Shown: positions 9,576 through 19,132 of the stretch, piece by piece
Layout of the letters: each line of letters begins with the position of its first letter
How positions within the stretch are numbered: position 1 is the stretch's first letter
DNA from: Paenibacillus planticolens
GTDB taxonomy: Bacteria > Bacillota > Bacilli > Paenibacillales > NBRC-103111
Reading direction: 5' to 3'
Assembly (NCBI RefSeq): GCF_013141725.1
Contig: NZ_WHNZ01000012.1
Span: forward strand, 186,001 to 250,000
Length of the DNA: 64,000 nt
Notes under the pieces: model-generated
The model's input: the letters and a program-made list of their open reading frames with translations, nothing else
What the model was told of the DNA's origin: nothing
The model's database searches: none
Program-made: the position numbers and the translations under genes

Positions 9576-10796
9576 ATGACCATACAGCCTCTTCACTTAT
9601 CTGCCATCTCGCTTACAATTTTTCACATCACCGATATCAATACGACCGTTTTAAGCAGCATCGGAGCTGTTCAAATAAGCCACGAGCATGACAGAATGCC
9701 GGACTTTTTGAAAGAATGGCTGCAGGATGACATGCAATTCCTATGCGCAGAAACGCAAATATCTCCCGGACAATGCTGTAAATTCACGAATGCATGGGGA
9801 GTAACGTATTTAGCCAGAGAGTTTCGAGTAAAAGAGGAACAGCCCAAGATTTTAGTCACAGGTCCTTTCTTGCTGCAAGTGCCTGATGTCAATCGAATAT
9901 CTTTGAATTTCAAACTGGATCAGCAGAAGCGGATTGAATTAGAAGGTTTTTATCGGGGGTTAAAATTAATTAGCACGGCCCGGGTCCAAAGCTTGGCCAA
10001 TATTTTCGAGCAAATCGAAGGCATTTCTCAAACCGATATTCGGGAATTGGAGGTTCGGCCGCAAACAGCCGAGTCGCCGCGGCAGAAAAAGATAGAGCTC
10101 ATGCTGCAGCAGCGCGATGAAGCTTACATCGACCTAGTCGAGCTGCGTTATGAAATTGAACAAGAAATGACGCTGGCGGTGCAGCATGGCGATCAGGAAT
10201 TGGTGCAGCAGGTGCAAGGAAAAATGAAAAATCTGTACGACTTTTCCGAACGATTTCCTAACCAGCCGGTAAGAGCTTTAAGAAATGCGCTCATTATCCT
10301 AAATACGCTGTTAAGAGTCGCTGCCAGAAATGTGAACGTCCAACCCTTTTTCCTGCATCAGATTTCCGAGAAATTCGCCAAACGCATTGAACGGACAGAG
10401 ACGATCGATTCCCTCAATAAGTTAATGGCGACCATGCACGACGAGTACTGCAAGCTGGTACGCCTTCATGCTGTTAAAGGATATTCCCCCCTGGTCCAAA
10501 AAGTCATTCAATTCGTATCCCTGCATTACAATAAACCTTTAAGTTTAGAAGAAATTTCGCTGGCCTGCCATGCTCACCCCTCGCATATTTCGAGACAATT
10601 CAAGAAAGAAACAGGGATAACGGTGACGGATTACCAGCAAAGGCGGCGGATTGAAGAATCCAAACCTTATCTCAAAAGAGGCGATGCCTCCATCAAAGAG
10701 ATTGCCGAATCGATAGGCTTTGATGACGCGGGCTATTTTACCCGCATTTTCAAAAAGCTGGAAGGAATGACACCGACCGATTATCAAAAGGTCTGA
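9576..10796 (+). CDS. AraC-family transcriptional regulator (YSIRK-type layout), probably of uidA
   Basis: 406 residues. The last about 100 residues are an AraC double helix-turn-helix (KPLSLEEISLACHAHPSHIS, then IKEIAESIGFDDAGYFTRIF). The N-terminal half is a ligand-sensing region without an obvious cupin motif, and the middle has a helical RALRNALIILNTLLRVAARN segment found in YSIRK-type and related large AraC regulators. It is divergent from the uidA-symporter operon, which suggests beta-glucuronide-dependent control. The promoter for uidA has a good -10 and poor -35, consistent with activation. The effector is unproven. Confidence 0.85.
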   Translation: MTIQPLHLSAISLTIFHITDINTTVLSSIGAVQISHEHDRMPDFLKEWLQDDMQFLCAETQISPGQCCKFTNAWGVTYLAREFRVKEEQPKILVTGPFLLQVPDVNRISLNFKLDQQKRIELEGFYRGLKLISTARVQSLANIFEQIEGISQTDIRELEVRPQTAESPRQKKIELMLQQRDEAYIDLVELRYEIEQEMTLAVQHGDQELVQQVQGKMKNLYDFSERFPNQPVRALRNALIILNTLLRVAARNVNVQPFFLHQISEKFAKRIERTETIDSLNKLMATMHDEYCKLVRLHAVKGYSPLVQKVIQFVSLHYNKPLSLEEISLACHAHPSHISRQFKKETGITVTDYQQRRRIEESKPYLKRGDASIKEIAESIGFDDAGYFTRIFKKLEGMTPTDYQKV

Positions 10797-10885
10797 GGAT
10801 CACCTTTCTTTCATTGGAATTCGGACAAGCTTAATGATACAATATGGAAATAATATGAAACTAACAAATCTGAGGAGTGAGATGA

Positions 10886-11314
10886 ATGGCTTTAGATATT
10901 TACTTGAATTTCAATGGAAATTGTCGTGAAGCGGTGGAATATTATGCAGAGGTTTTTGGAACGGAGCAGCCGAGAATCATGACGTTTGGCGATACGCCAT
11001 CCGATCCCGCGCACCCGCTTCCGGAAGAAGCGAAATCCTTGGTCATGCATGCCAGACTTTCGATTAGCGGCAGCACGATCATGTTCTCGGATGTATTCCC
11101 CGGCATGCCGTTCGTAGCTGGAAGCAATTTCTCTATCTCACTGGTAAGTAAAGATATCGAAGAAGTTAAATCTGCCTTTCATAAGCTGAAAGAAGGCGGT
11201 CAAGTTACGATGGAGCTTACGGAAACGAATTGGAGTAAATGCTTCGGCATGCTGGTAGACAAGTTCGGCATCCAATGGATGTTCAACTATGACAACGGCG
11301 AAGCGGTTTACTAG
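10886..11314 (+). CDS. VOC-superfamily protein, PhnB/3-demethylubiquinone-9-methyltransferase-like
   Basis: 142 residues of a single glyoxalase/bleomycin-resistance fold of the PhnB (DUF1428-like) type. It begins LDIYLNFNGNCREAVEYYAEVF and ends with FGIQWMFNY, both characteristic of this subfamily. Members are often annotated as 3-demethylubiquinone methyltransferases, but this fold lacks a SAM site and the true activity is unknown. GGAG is placed well before ATG 10886. It stands alone, with a terminator 20 bases after the stop shared with the cardiolipin synthase gene. Confidence 0.85.
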   Translation: MALDIYLNFNGNCREAVEYYAEVFGTEQPRIMTFGDTPSDPAHPLPEEAKSLVMHARLSISGSTIMFSDVFPGMPFVAGSNFSISLVSKDIEEVKSAFHKLKEGGQVTMELTETNWSKCFGMLVDKFGIQWMFNYDNGEAVY

Positions 11315-11334
11315 TTCCTAATAGCTTGCTAACG

Positions 11335-11386
11335 AAAAAGGAACACGTCCCTTCCCTTCTGAGGAAGAGTAGGCGTGCTCCTTTTT
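11335..11386. terminator. Bidirectional terminator between the VOC and cls genes
   Basis: AAAAAGGAACACG pairs with CGTGCTCCTTTTT (one mismatch), with an inner AGGAAG hairpin and a T7 run on the plus strand. It lies between convergent stop codons. Confidence 0.8.
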
Positions 11387-11390
11387 TTAC

Positions 11391-12848
11391 TCATAATATC
11401 GGTGAAATTAATTTCGAAATGGATTCCAGGAAGCGGATTCTTAGTGAACGCTTTTCATATTCCTCCAAGGTCAATTCCATGCACCCTTCCATATCCCTCC
11501 AGAAGATGTTTTCCAACTTTTTCGCCGTCTCTTCGTGATACATCAGAGCATTTGTCTCGAAATTAAGCCGGAGGCTGCGAATATCGAAATTCGCCGTCCC
11601 CACCGAAGCCACTTTCCCATCGACTACAATCGTCTTAGCATGCAAGAAACCATAATCGTACAAGTAGCATTTCACCCCGGCTCGCAGCAATTCACCGACA
11701 TAATAGAGGGATGCCCAGTGAACAAACAAGTGATCCGCCTTCTGCGGGATCATGATGCGAACGTCAATGCCGGATAAGGCGGCAATTCGCAGCGCATTGA
11801 GCATGCTCTCCTCAGGAATAAAATAAGGCGTTTGAAGAAGTATGCGGCTCTTCGCCATATGAATCATTTTGAGAAAAGTGTAGACAAAATGCGGCCATTC
11901 TTCATTCGGCCCACTGGCGATAATCTGCATCGGAACATTGTTCTGCAAACTGCCCGCTTCATCACGTTCCGGAAAATAACGCTGATCCACCTCTAGCGGA
12001 GCCGCCGCGGCTAAATTCCAATCGAGGATGAAGCGGGACTGCAGCGCACGAACAACACTGCCCGTTAAACGCAGGTGAGTATCCCGCCAGAAGCCGAAAC
12101 GAGGGTTAAGTCCGAGATATTCATTGCCCACATTGAAGCCGCCCATATAGCCTATCTGACCGTCAATGATGACAAGCTTCCGATGATTGCGATAATTAAC
12201 CCGATAGTTCAAATACGGAATTCGTGACGGGAAGAAAGCTGCTTTCTGCCCGCCAGCTTTCAGAAAATCACGGAAGAAAGAATCTTTTAAGGCACGCGAG
12301 CCGATGTCGTCATACAAAAATCTAACGATGACGCCCTGCTCTGCCTTTTTCGTTAGAGCATGCATGATCTTCTGGCCGAGCGAGTCATTCTTCACGATGT
12401 AATACTGCATATGAATATGCGTCTGCGCAGCTTCAATTTTCATAAGTAGATCGCTAAACTTCGAATTCCCATCCGTAAAAATATGGACACCGTTATCCTG
12501 GGTAAGAAAAGCGTCATTGGAAGACACATTCAAATAGATGAGATCACGGTATTGGCTGACCATGGGATCAATATAAGCCATCGTCCCGCTCATCAACTGC
12601 TCCTGCTGCTCGGAAATGACCGTCTGCATTCTTTCTTGCATCCGCCTGTTCCATTTATACAGCTTTCTACGGCTCAAATTTTGCCCCAGCATTACATATA
12701 GGAGGAAGCCGAGAATCGGAATAAACAAGAGCACCATCAACCACGACCATGTGGCGGCAACGTTGCGGCGTTCTAAGAACACAACCGTTAAAGCGAGCAT
12801 GATATTAATGATAAAGACAACAGTAAGTGCGTGCGATAACCAATCCAT
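11391..12848 (-). CDS. cls: Cardiolipin synthase, phospholipase D superfamily
   Basis: 485 residues, close to the ~482 of Bacillus ClsA. Two N-terminal membrane helices are followed by two phospholipase D domains, with HKD motifs HRKLVIIDG (about residue 220) and HAKTIVVDG (about residue 400). It condenses two phosphatidylglycerol molecules to cardiolipin and glycerol at the membrane. The frame opens 20 codons earlier, but AGGAG seven bases before ATG 12848, and the fact that the family starts at the first membrane helix, support this start. It is monocistronic. Confidence 0.93.
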   Translation of the reverse strand: MDWLSHALTVVFIINIMLALTVVFLERRNVAATWSWLMVLLFIPILGFLLYVMLGQNLSRRKLYKWNRRMQERMQTVISEQQEQLMSGTMAYIDPMVSQYRDLIYLNVSSNDAFLTQDNGVHIFTDGNSKFSDLLMKIEAAQTHIHMQYYIVKNDSLGQKIMHALTKKAEQGVIVRFLYDDIGSRALKDSFFRDFLKAGGQKAAFFPSRIPYLNYRVNYRNHRKLVIIDGQIGYMGGFNVGNEYLGLNPRFGFWRDTHLRLTGSVVRALQSRFILDWNLAAAAPLEVDQRYFPERDEAGSLQNNVPMQIIASGPNEEWPHFVYTFLKMIHMAKSRILLQTPYFIPEESMLNALRIAALSGIDVRIMIPQKADHLFVHWASLYYVGELLRAGVKCYLYDYGFLHAKTIVVDGKVASVGTANFDIRSLRLNFETNALMYHEETAKKLENIFWRDMEGCMELTLEEYEKRSLRIRFLESISKLISPIL

Positions 12849-12913
12849 TGGGCCACTCCTAACCTTTGATGTCAGCGGATCAGGAATATTATACCTTATT
12901 TTCGGCAAATTCG

Positions 12914-12947
12914 AAAAAAACCTCTTATTCTTAGTAAGAATAAGAGG
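12914..12947 (-). terminator. Strong terminator after the 64-residue protein gene
   Basis: A perfect 13-bp inverted repeat (CCTCTTATTCTTA and TAAGAATAAGAGG) with a single central base is followed on the minus strand by a T7 run. It starts 13 bases after the stop codon at 12960. Confidence 0.85.
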
Positions 12948-12959
12948 AAGAGTCCGTTC

Positions 12960-13154
12960 TTATGCTATTTTTTTAATTTGGCACAGCTTCCGTAAATAAT
13001 AAACGCCGCCTACTTTAAGGACATCATCCGAATACGCTTCTATGAGTGTTCCCGAATCTTCCAATTCATCGTCAAACCACACCTCAACCGGTGTTTGAAA
13101 TAGCATACAAAGATACAGATCAGCATCTGTTAAGCAAACTGTAGTCCGGCTCAT
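12960..13154 (-). CDS. Small protein of unknown function (64 aa)
   Basis: The 64-residue frame begins MSRTTVCLTDADLYLCMLFQ and ends with the basic tail RKLCQIKKIA. AGGAGG lies 11 bases before ATG and a strong terminator follows, so the gene is very likely real. It has no membrane segment, and its acidic centre (DDELEDSG) suggests a small soluble domain. The pattern of alternating beta-type residues could form a small barrel, but no family was recognised. It lies between cls and glgA on the same strand as both. The glgA terminator separates it from the glycogen operon, so it is probably transcribed alone. Confidence 0.65.
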   Translation of the reverse strand: MSRTTVCLTDADLYLCMLFQTPVEVWFDDELEDSGTLIEAYSDDVLKVGGVYYLRKLCQIKKIA

Positions 13155-13237
13155 TATGACAATTGCCTCCTCTACCCAATTTCACCCGACAGGATACTTA
13201 TCGTCATTTGTGAAGAAAAAATGAAGAGGAAATAGGT

Positions 13238-13267
13238 AAAAAGACTGGAAAGCATGAGCCTCCAGTC
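13238..13267 (-). terminator. Terminator of the glycogen operon
   Basis: On the minus strand GACTGGA pairs with TCCAGTC around an 11-base loop and is followed by TTTTTA. It starts 12 bases past the glgA stop codon. Confidence 0.7.
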
Positions 13268-13279
13268 CTGTTTCTTCAT

Positions 13280-14710
13280 TTAGTTAACCATATCCTGATA
13301 GAGTTCGATGTACTGTTGCGCAGACTTTTTCCAGCTAAAGTCACCTTTTTTCATGTTCTGCTGAATTTTCAGCCATGCGTCACGATCATTTTTGTAGAAA
13401 AAGACAGCCCGTCGGATCGTATGCAGCATATCGTGGGCATTGTAATTCTGGAAGGAGAAGCCGGTGCCTTCGCCCGTGAACTCATTGTACGGCTGGACCG
13501 TATCCTTAAGCCCGCCGGTTTCTCTCACAATCGGTACCGAGCGGTACCGGAGCGCAATCAGCTGCCCAATGCCGCATGGCTCGAACTGAGAGGGCATCAA
13601 GAACATATCTGAGGCGGCATAAATTTGATGCGCCAATGCCTCGTCAAAGCATATCTGGGCTGATACTTTGTCCGGGTAGTTCTCAGCAGCTTGCTTAAAC
13701 ATCTCCTCATAGCCATGTTCTCCTGTGCCCAGCACGACGAGCTGAATGTCTAGCGAGAGAATTTCGGCGATCACATGCTGGATGAGATCAAGCCCCTTTT
13801 GCTGCACCAAACGGGTTACTAAGGCAATCATAGGGACATCCGCCTTTACAGCGAGTCCCAGCCTCTCCTGGAGAGCTGTCTTGTTCATCTGCTTTTTCGG
13901 CAGCGAATCCCGATAATTGACCACGAGGTGCGGATCGCTCATAGGATCGAACACCTCATAATCGATTCCGTTCACAATGCCCGTTAACTGATCCTTGCGG
14001 TGACGCAGCAGGCTGTCCAGGTATTCGCCATAATAAGGCGTTTGAATTTCTTCGGCGTAAGTCTGACTCACCGTTGTTATACGGTCGGAGTACAGCAATC
14101 CGCCTTTAAGGAAGCTGGCGCCGCCATGCAGTTCAAGCGCTGTGCCTGTGAAATGATCGTCAGACAAGCCGAATAGTTCCTTAAACAACGATTGGCTGAA
14201 CACGCCCTGATATTTCAAATTATGCACCGTCGATACGGTTTTGATTTCGCTATAGAATGGCAGATGTTGATAGTGAGCCTTTAGCAGTACCGGAATCATT
14301 CCCGTTTGCCAATCGTGGCAATGGATAACGTCCGGCTGAAAATCAAGCAGCGGCAATGTTTCAATTATGCCTTTGCAGAAGAACGCAAAACGCTCCGCCT
14401 CATCCCCGTAACCGTAAATCCCCGGACGTTTGAAATAAAACTCATTGTCTATGAAATAGAACGTAACCCCGTCATGCTGCAGCACTTCAATGCCGATGTA
14501 CTGCTTCCTCCATCCGACGTAAATGTCGTGTGTGACTGCTAATGTCATGGCATCCCGATACTTGGCGGGAATTCCCCCGTATTTAGGCAAAATGACTCGA
14601 ACATCCAGCCCTTGTCCGACAAGCTCTTTCGGCAGCGAACCGATCACGTCGGCCAGACCTCCCGTTTTAATAAATGGAACAGCTTCTGAAGCAGCAAACA
14701 GTACTTTCAT
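13280..14710 (-). CDS. glgA: Glycogen synthase (ADP-glucose)
   Basis: 476 residues, the normal size of bacterial GT5 glycogen synthases. It transfers glucose from ADP-glucose to the non-reducing end of a growing alpha-1,4-glucan. The ADP-glucose-binding K-T-G-G-L motif is at residues 15-19 (FIKTGGLADV). The C-terminal Rossmann half carries the PSQFEPCGIGQ segment with the conserved glutamate of retaining GT-B enzymes. It is the last gene of glgB-glgC-glgD-glgA, 29 bases after glgD. The usual fifth gene, glgP (phosphorylase), is absent here; a terminator follows instead. Confidence 0.96.
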   Translation of the reverse strand: MKVLFAASEAVPFIKTGGLADVIGSLPKELVGQGLDVRVILPKYGGIPAKYRDAMTLAVTHDIYVGWRKQYIGIEVLQHDGVTFYFIDNEFYFKRPGIYGYGDEAERFAFFCKGIIETLPLLDFQPDVIHCHDWQTGMIPVLLKAHYQHLPFYSEIKTVSTVHNLKYQGVFSQSLFKELFGLSDDHFTGTALELHGGASFLKGGLLYSDRITTVSQTYAEEIQTPYYGEYLDSLLRHRKDQLTGIVNGIDYEVFDPMSDPHLVVNYRDSLPKKQMNKTALQERLGLAVKADVPMIALVTRLVQQKGLDLIQHVIAEILSLDIQLVVLGTGEHGYEEMFKQAAENYPDKVSAQICFDEALAHQIYAASDMFLMPSQFEPCGIGQLIALRYRSVPIVRETGGLKDTVQPYNEFTGEGTGFSFQNYNAHDMLHTIRRAVFFYKNDRDAWLKIQQNMKKGDFSWKKSAQQYIELYQDMVN

Positions 14711-14739
14711 CTTTCCACTCCTCTGAAGTTCGATACCGG

Positions 14740-15849
14740 TTAGATCACTTTGGTTTTCGCTGCGATGAACGGTGCCTTGTTATCCCCGGTCAGCACGCGT
14801 CCGCGGGAAATGAAGACATCCTTGTCGAGAATCGCGTTCTCGATAATAACATTCTCCTCAATTTCGCAGTTTTGCAGAATAATGCTGTTTTTCACATAAG
14901 CACCTTTGCGTATCTTCACTCCGCGGAACAGAATGCTGTTCTCCACCTTGCCTTCCACGATACAACCGTTCGCGATCAGCGTGTTTTTGGCAGAAGCAGA
15001 TTCCAAATATTTCGCCGGCGGCTCATCTTTAACTTTCGTAAAGATATGGTTTTTCTGGAAGAACAACTCTCTCCAGATTGCCGGATTCAACAACTGCATG
15101 CTGTGCTTGTAATAGCCTTGAATCGAGTTCACGATTCCTACGTGGCCTTCAAATTTATAGCCATACACACTAAGCTTATCAATATTTTTCATGATGCCGT
15201 CGCGCACTAGATGATCATAGCCTTGGGCGAGGCAGGATTCCACCATATCCAGCAGCAGCGCTTTGCTCATGATATACATTTCCATCGAAATGTTGTTGGT
15301 CCGCAGCCTTCCGGTGTGGTCTTCCATTAACGTCACTTGCCCGTTCTCTTTGACCGCCAGACGCCGGAATTTGCCTTGAATGTCTTCATCCGTTTGTTTA
15401 TAGATGACGGTAATGTCCGCTTGCGTGTCCTCGTGATAGCGAATGATGTCGCGCAAATCCAAGTTGCAGACCATATGGCTGCGTGAAATAATAACCAGCT
15501 CTTCTTTGCCGCGATAGAAATAATCCCGATGGCTGTAGAATTGGTACAAATCACCGCGTGAAATGCCCGTTGGCTCATCCAGCACCGAAGGCAGGACGAA
15601 CAATCCGCCGCGTTTTCTGTCCAAATCCCACTCTTTCCCAGATCCCAGATGATCCATCAATGAACGGTATTTATGCTGCGTAAATACAGCCACGTTGTCA
15701 ATTCCTGAATTCACCATATTCGACAATGTAAAATCAATTAACCGATAGCGACCGCCGAATGGCACCGATGCAGGGCAGCGGAAATAAGTCAGTTCCTCCA
15801 AATCATCCGGCTCATTCACTAAATTAATGACACCCATTACATGTTTCAT
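14740..15849 (-). CDS. glgD: GlgD, ADP-glucose pyrophosphorylase regulatory subunit
   Basis: 369 residues, a GlgC paralogue with nucleotidyltransferase domain (about 1-240) and left-handed beta-helix (about 260-365). The N-terminus reads GVINLVNEPDDLEELTYFRC where GlgC has the glycine-rich GGEG(R)RL ATP loop. This loss of the loop is typical of GlgD, which in Bacillaceae forms a heteromer with GlgC and raises its activity. It lies six bases after glgC. Confidence 0.93.
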   Translation of the reverse strand: MKHVMGVINLVNEPDDLEELTYFRCPASVPFGGRYRLIDFTLSNMVNSGIDNVAVFTQHKYRSLMDHLGSGKEWDLDRKRGGLFVLPSVLDEPTGISRGDLYQFYSHRDYFYRGKEELVIISRSHMVCNLDLRDIIRYHEDTQADITVIYKQTDEDIQGKFRRLAVKENGQVTLMEDHTGRLRTNNISMEMYIMSKALLLDMVESCLAQGYDHLVRDGIMKNIDKLSVYGYKFEGHVGIVNSIQGYYKHSMQLLNPAIWRELFFQKNHIFTKVKDEPPAKYLESASAKNTLIANGCIVEGKVENSILFRGVKIRKGAYVKNSIILQNCEIEENVIIENAILDKDVFISRGRVLTGDNKAPFIAAKTKVI

Positions 15850-15855
15850 CTGAGA

Positions 15856-17004
15856 TCATCCCTTCTGTTTGGCAGTCGCTAATACCCGTTCATTGCCGCC
15901 GATAAGTGTAATTTCACCATGACCGTCTACAACCGCACCGTCTTCCACGACCGTGTTTTCACCGATAATCGCTTTGCTAATCTTCACATTGTTGCCGATT
16001 TTGGCATTCGGCATAATGACGGAGTCGCGAATTTGGCTGCCTTCTCCGACTTGTACGCCGAAAAACAACACGGAATGATCGACATCTCCGAAAATCGCAC
16101 AGCCCTCATTGACGAGCGAACGCTTAATGTTCGCTGTCGGAGCCACATATTGTGCAGGCTGGTACGGATTTTGGGAGTAAACTCGCCAATCTTTATCATT
16201 CAGGTTCAGCTCGTTATTCTCATCAAGCAGATCCATATTCGCTTCCCATAAGCTATCAATGGTTCCGACATCTTTCCAGTAGCCATCAAACGGATAGGCA
16301 TACATTTTGGCTGCATTTTGCAGCATCATCGGGATAATATCTTTCCCAAAATCTTTGCTGGAATTCGGATTCTCCTCATCGGCAATCAAATACGATTTCA
16401 GAACGCTCCAATTAAAAATATAAATACCCATGGAAGCCAAATTGCTGTTCGCTTCTTTCGGTTTTTCGGCAAATTCGGTAATCTCTTGATTCTCATTGAC
16501 GCTCATAATTCCGAAACGGCTCGTTTCTTCCCATTTCACTTCGATCACGGCAATACTTGCGTCGGCTTTTTTCTCTTTGTGGTAGGAAAGCATTTTATCA
16601 TAATCCATTTTGTAAATGTGATCACCCGAGATGATCAAGACATACTCCGGATCATACTGCTCGATAAACCCAATATTGCGATAGATCGCATTGGCTGTTC
16701 CTTTATACCAATCTCCGCCTTTTTGTTCCATGAACGGAGGCAAAACGGTAACACCGCCATATTTGCGGTCCAAATCCCACGAACTGCCGATTCCAATATA
16801 CGTGTTTAGCACAAGTGGTTGATACTGGGTCAATACACCAACAGTGTCGATACCTGAATTCGTGCAATTGCTAAGGGTAAAATCAATGATCCGGTACTTC
16901 CCGCCGAAATGTACGGCCGGCTTAGCCAAATTATTCGTTAGTACGCCTAATCTTCGTCCTTCTCCACCAGCGAGCAGCATGGCAACACATTCTTTACTGC
17001 GCAT
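15856..17004 (-). CDS. glgC: Glucose-1-phosphate adenylyltransferase
   Basis: 382 residues. GlgC makes ADP-glucose from ATP and glucose-1-phosphate, the committed step of glycogen synthesis. The ATP loop [20 protein letters not shown], the [10 protein letters not shown] block, the catalytic [11 protein letters not shown] and the C-terminal beta-helix are present. The start overlaps the glgB stop by 11 bases, indicating translational coupling. Bacillus-type GlgC enzymes are weakly allosteric, and the sequence alone does not show how this one is controlled. Confidence 0.96.
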   Translation of the reverse strand: MRSKECVAMLLAGGEGRRLGVLTNNLAKPAVHFGGKYRIIDFTLSNCTNSGIDTVGVLTQYQPLVLNTYIGIGSSWDLDRKYGGVTVLPPFMEQKGGDWYKGTANAIYRNIGFIEQYDPEYVLIISGDHIYKMDYDKMLSYHKEKKADASIAVIEVKWEETSRFGIMSVNENQEITEFAEKPKEANSNLASMGIYIFNWSVLKSYLIADEENPNSSKDFGKDIIPMMLQNAAKMYAYPFDGYWKDVGTIDSLWEANMDLLDENNELNLNDKDWRVYSQNPYQPAQYVAPTANIKRSLVNEGCAIFGDVDHSVLFFGVQVGEGSQIRDSVIMPNAKIGNNVKISKAIIGENTVVEDGAVVDGHGEITLIGGNERVLATAKQKG

Positions 17005-18952
17005 CTCTGATTTCCCCCTTCAACTTCGTATGGTCTAGTTGGAATTCTTTCACACACTTTATATAAACAGCCGCAAGCGGCGGAATACACAGAGACAAGC
17101 TATAAGGCAGTTCGTGCCATTTTCTTTTTTCACTTGTGATGGGCAGCTTGTTTCCTTGGCCGGAACCACCAAATTCAGGAGCATCGCTATTAAAAACGAC
17201 CTCGTACAAACCGTTTCGGGGCACGCCGATTCGATAATCGGGATGAACCTCCGGAGTGAAATTACAGATGAGAATCAAATCATCCTCCATCAAATTTCCT
17301 TTACGCATGAAGGTGACAACGCTTTGGCTCTCATCATGCGGATTAATCCATTTAAATCCATCCGGACTGTGGTCCTTTTGCCATAAAGCCGGTTGGTCCA
17401 AATAAAATTGATTCAGGGCCTTGACGTACGTGTGCATCTGTTCATGCTTCTCATAACCGTCCAAGAGGAACCAATCCACTTCCTCCTGGTCTTTCCATTC
17501 GTCGAATTGACCGAATTCGCTGCCCATGAACAGCAGTTTTTTGCCGGGATGGCCCGACATATACCCATACAAAACGCGCAGGTTGGCGAATTTCTGCCAA
17601 TAATCGCCTGGCATTTTGTGCAGGAGCGAACGTTTCCCATGGACAACCTCATCGTGTGAAAAAGGCAGTACATAGTTTTCGCTAAAAGCGTACATAAACG
17701 AGAAGGTGATCAGCTTATGATGATATTTGCGGTGGACGGGGTCCAGCTTCATGTATCGAAGCATATCATTCATCCAGCCCATGTTCCATTTATAGTTAAA
17801 TCCAAGTCCGCCATCATGCACCGGGGCTGTAACAAGCGGCCAATCCGTCGAGTCTTCAGCCATCATGAGCGCTTCCGGATAATAAGAGAAGACGACCTGA
17901 TTCAGCTTTCGCAAGAAAGCGACGGCTTCCGGATTATCATCTCCGCCCCATTGATTCTTGAGGGGCTTCTCATTCCATCTGCCGAAATTCAAATGCAGCA
18001 TAGAAGCTACAGCATCCACCCGGATGCCGTCAATATGATAAACTTCCATCCAAAATATGGCGTTGGAGATGAGAAAGCTTTGCACCTCCGGCCTGCCAAA
18101 ATCAAACGTCAGAGTCCCCCATTCCCGTTTCTCGGCTTTGCTCGGGTCTTGATATTCATAAAGCGGCTTGCCGTCGAACTGTCTGAGGCCGTGAGCGTCC
18201 TTACAGAAATGGCCCGGAACCCAGTCCATGATGACGCCTATCCCGTTCTGATGACAACGGTCTACGAAATGCATAAATTGTTTCGGCGAACCATGCCTGC
18301 TCGTAACGGAGTAATACCCTGTCGCTTGATAGCCCCACGAGCGGTCAAACGGGTGCTCAGCGAGCGGCATGACTTCAATATGTGTGTAGCCCATGTCCAC
18401 TGCGTAATCGACTAGCTCATCGGCCAGCTGGTCATAGGTGTATAATTCTTCGCTGTGTCTGTCTTTTTTGCGCCATGTACCCATATGTACTTCGTAAATA
18501 GATAAAGGCTTGTTATAAGCGGAACTTTCTTTTTTGTGCTCCTGCCAAGCTTCATCCTTCCATTCGTAGCCTTCCAAATCGACCACGCGAGAGGCTGTCC
18601 CTGGGCGTACTTCGGAATAAAAGGCGTAAGGGTCGGCTTTCAACAAAATTTGACCTGTTTCACTGTGAATTTCGTACTTGTAGTAGTCGCCTTCACTTGC
18701 TTCTGGAACAAACAACATCCAAACCCCAAGTGAGCTGAACTTCTCCATGCGATGGATCCCGGATTGCCATTGGTTGAAATCGCCAAGCAAGCTGACTTGT
18801 CTGGCATGAGGCGCCCATACGGCGAAACGAACACCCTCATTTCCTTTTACTTTGCTAACATGCGCCCCTAGGATGCGATAGCTGTGATAAAGGGATCCTT
18901 CATGAAGCAGAAACAAATCTTCTGAGCTGGGTATACCAACATTTGCCCCCAT
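16994..18952 (-). CDS. glgB: 1,4-alpha-glucan branching enzyme (GH13)
   Basis: About 652 residues. It has an N-terminal CBM48 domain (about 25-115), a GH13 barrel and a C-terminal beta domain. The four GH13 regions include [22 protein letters not shown] (nucleophile Asp), [10 protein letters not shown] (acid/base Glu) and [11 protein letters not shown]. It moves alpha-1,4 segments to O-6, branching the glucan made by GlgA. The open frame extends 19 codons upstream, but GGGAGG six bases before ATG 18952 marks the likely start. It is the first gene of the operon; the promoter must lie in 18953-19130. Confidence 0.96.
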   Translation of the reverse strand: MGANVGIPSSEDLFLLHEGSLYHSYRILGAHVSKVKGNEGVRFAVWAPHARQVSLLGDFNQWQSGIHRMEKFSSLGVWMLFVPEASEGDYYKYEIHSETGQILLKADPYAFYSEVRPGTASRVVDLEGYEWKDEAWQEHKKESSAYNKPLSIYEVHMGTWRKKDRHSEELYTYDQLADELVDYAVDMGYTHIEVMPLAEHPFDRSWGYQATGYYSVTSRHGSPKQFMHFVDRCHQNGIGVIMDWVPGHFCKDAHGLRQFDGKPLYEYQDPSKAEKREWGTLTFDFGRPEVQSFLISNAIFWMEVYHIDGIRVDAVASMLHLNFGRWNEKPLKNQWGGDDNPEAVAFLRKLNQVVFSYYPEALMMAEDSTDWPLVTAPVHDGGLGFNYKWNMGWMNDMLRYMKLDPVHRKYHHKLITFSFMYAFSENYVLPFSHDEVVHGKRSLLHKMPGDYWQKFANLRVLYGYMSGHPGKKLLFMGSEFGQFDEWKDQEEVDWFLLDGYEKHEQMHTYVKALNQFYLDQPALWQKDHSPDGFKWINPHDESQSVVTFMRKGNLMEDDLILICNFTPEVHPDYRIGVPRNGLYEVVFNSDAPEFGGSGQGNKLPITSEKRKWHELPYSLSLCIPPLAAVYIKCVKEFQLDHTKLKGEIRDAQ

Positions 18953-19132
18953 GTTATCCCTCCCATAATCGACCTTTTTGTTCAAAATATGGATATAACA
19001 TATATTCACATACCTTACAAATACAACAAACAGGTGGAGAATTCCTTCAATTCTAAGTATTAAAAAAAGGAAAAGGCTTACGATTGGGTGAATTACTAAT
19101 GTGACACTAATTGAAAGGTGGAAAACAGGAAT

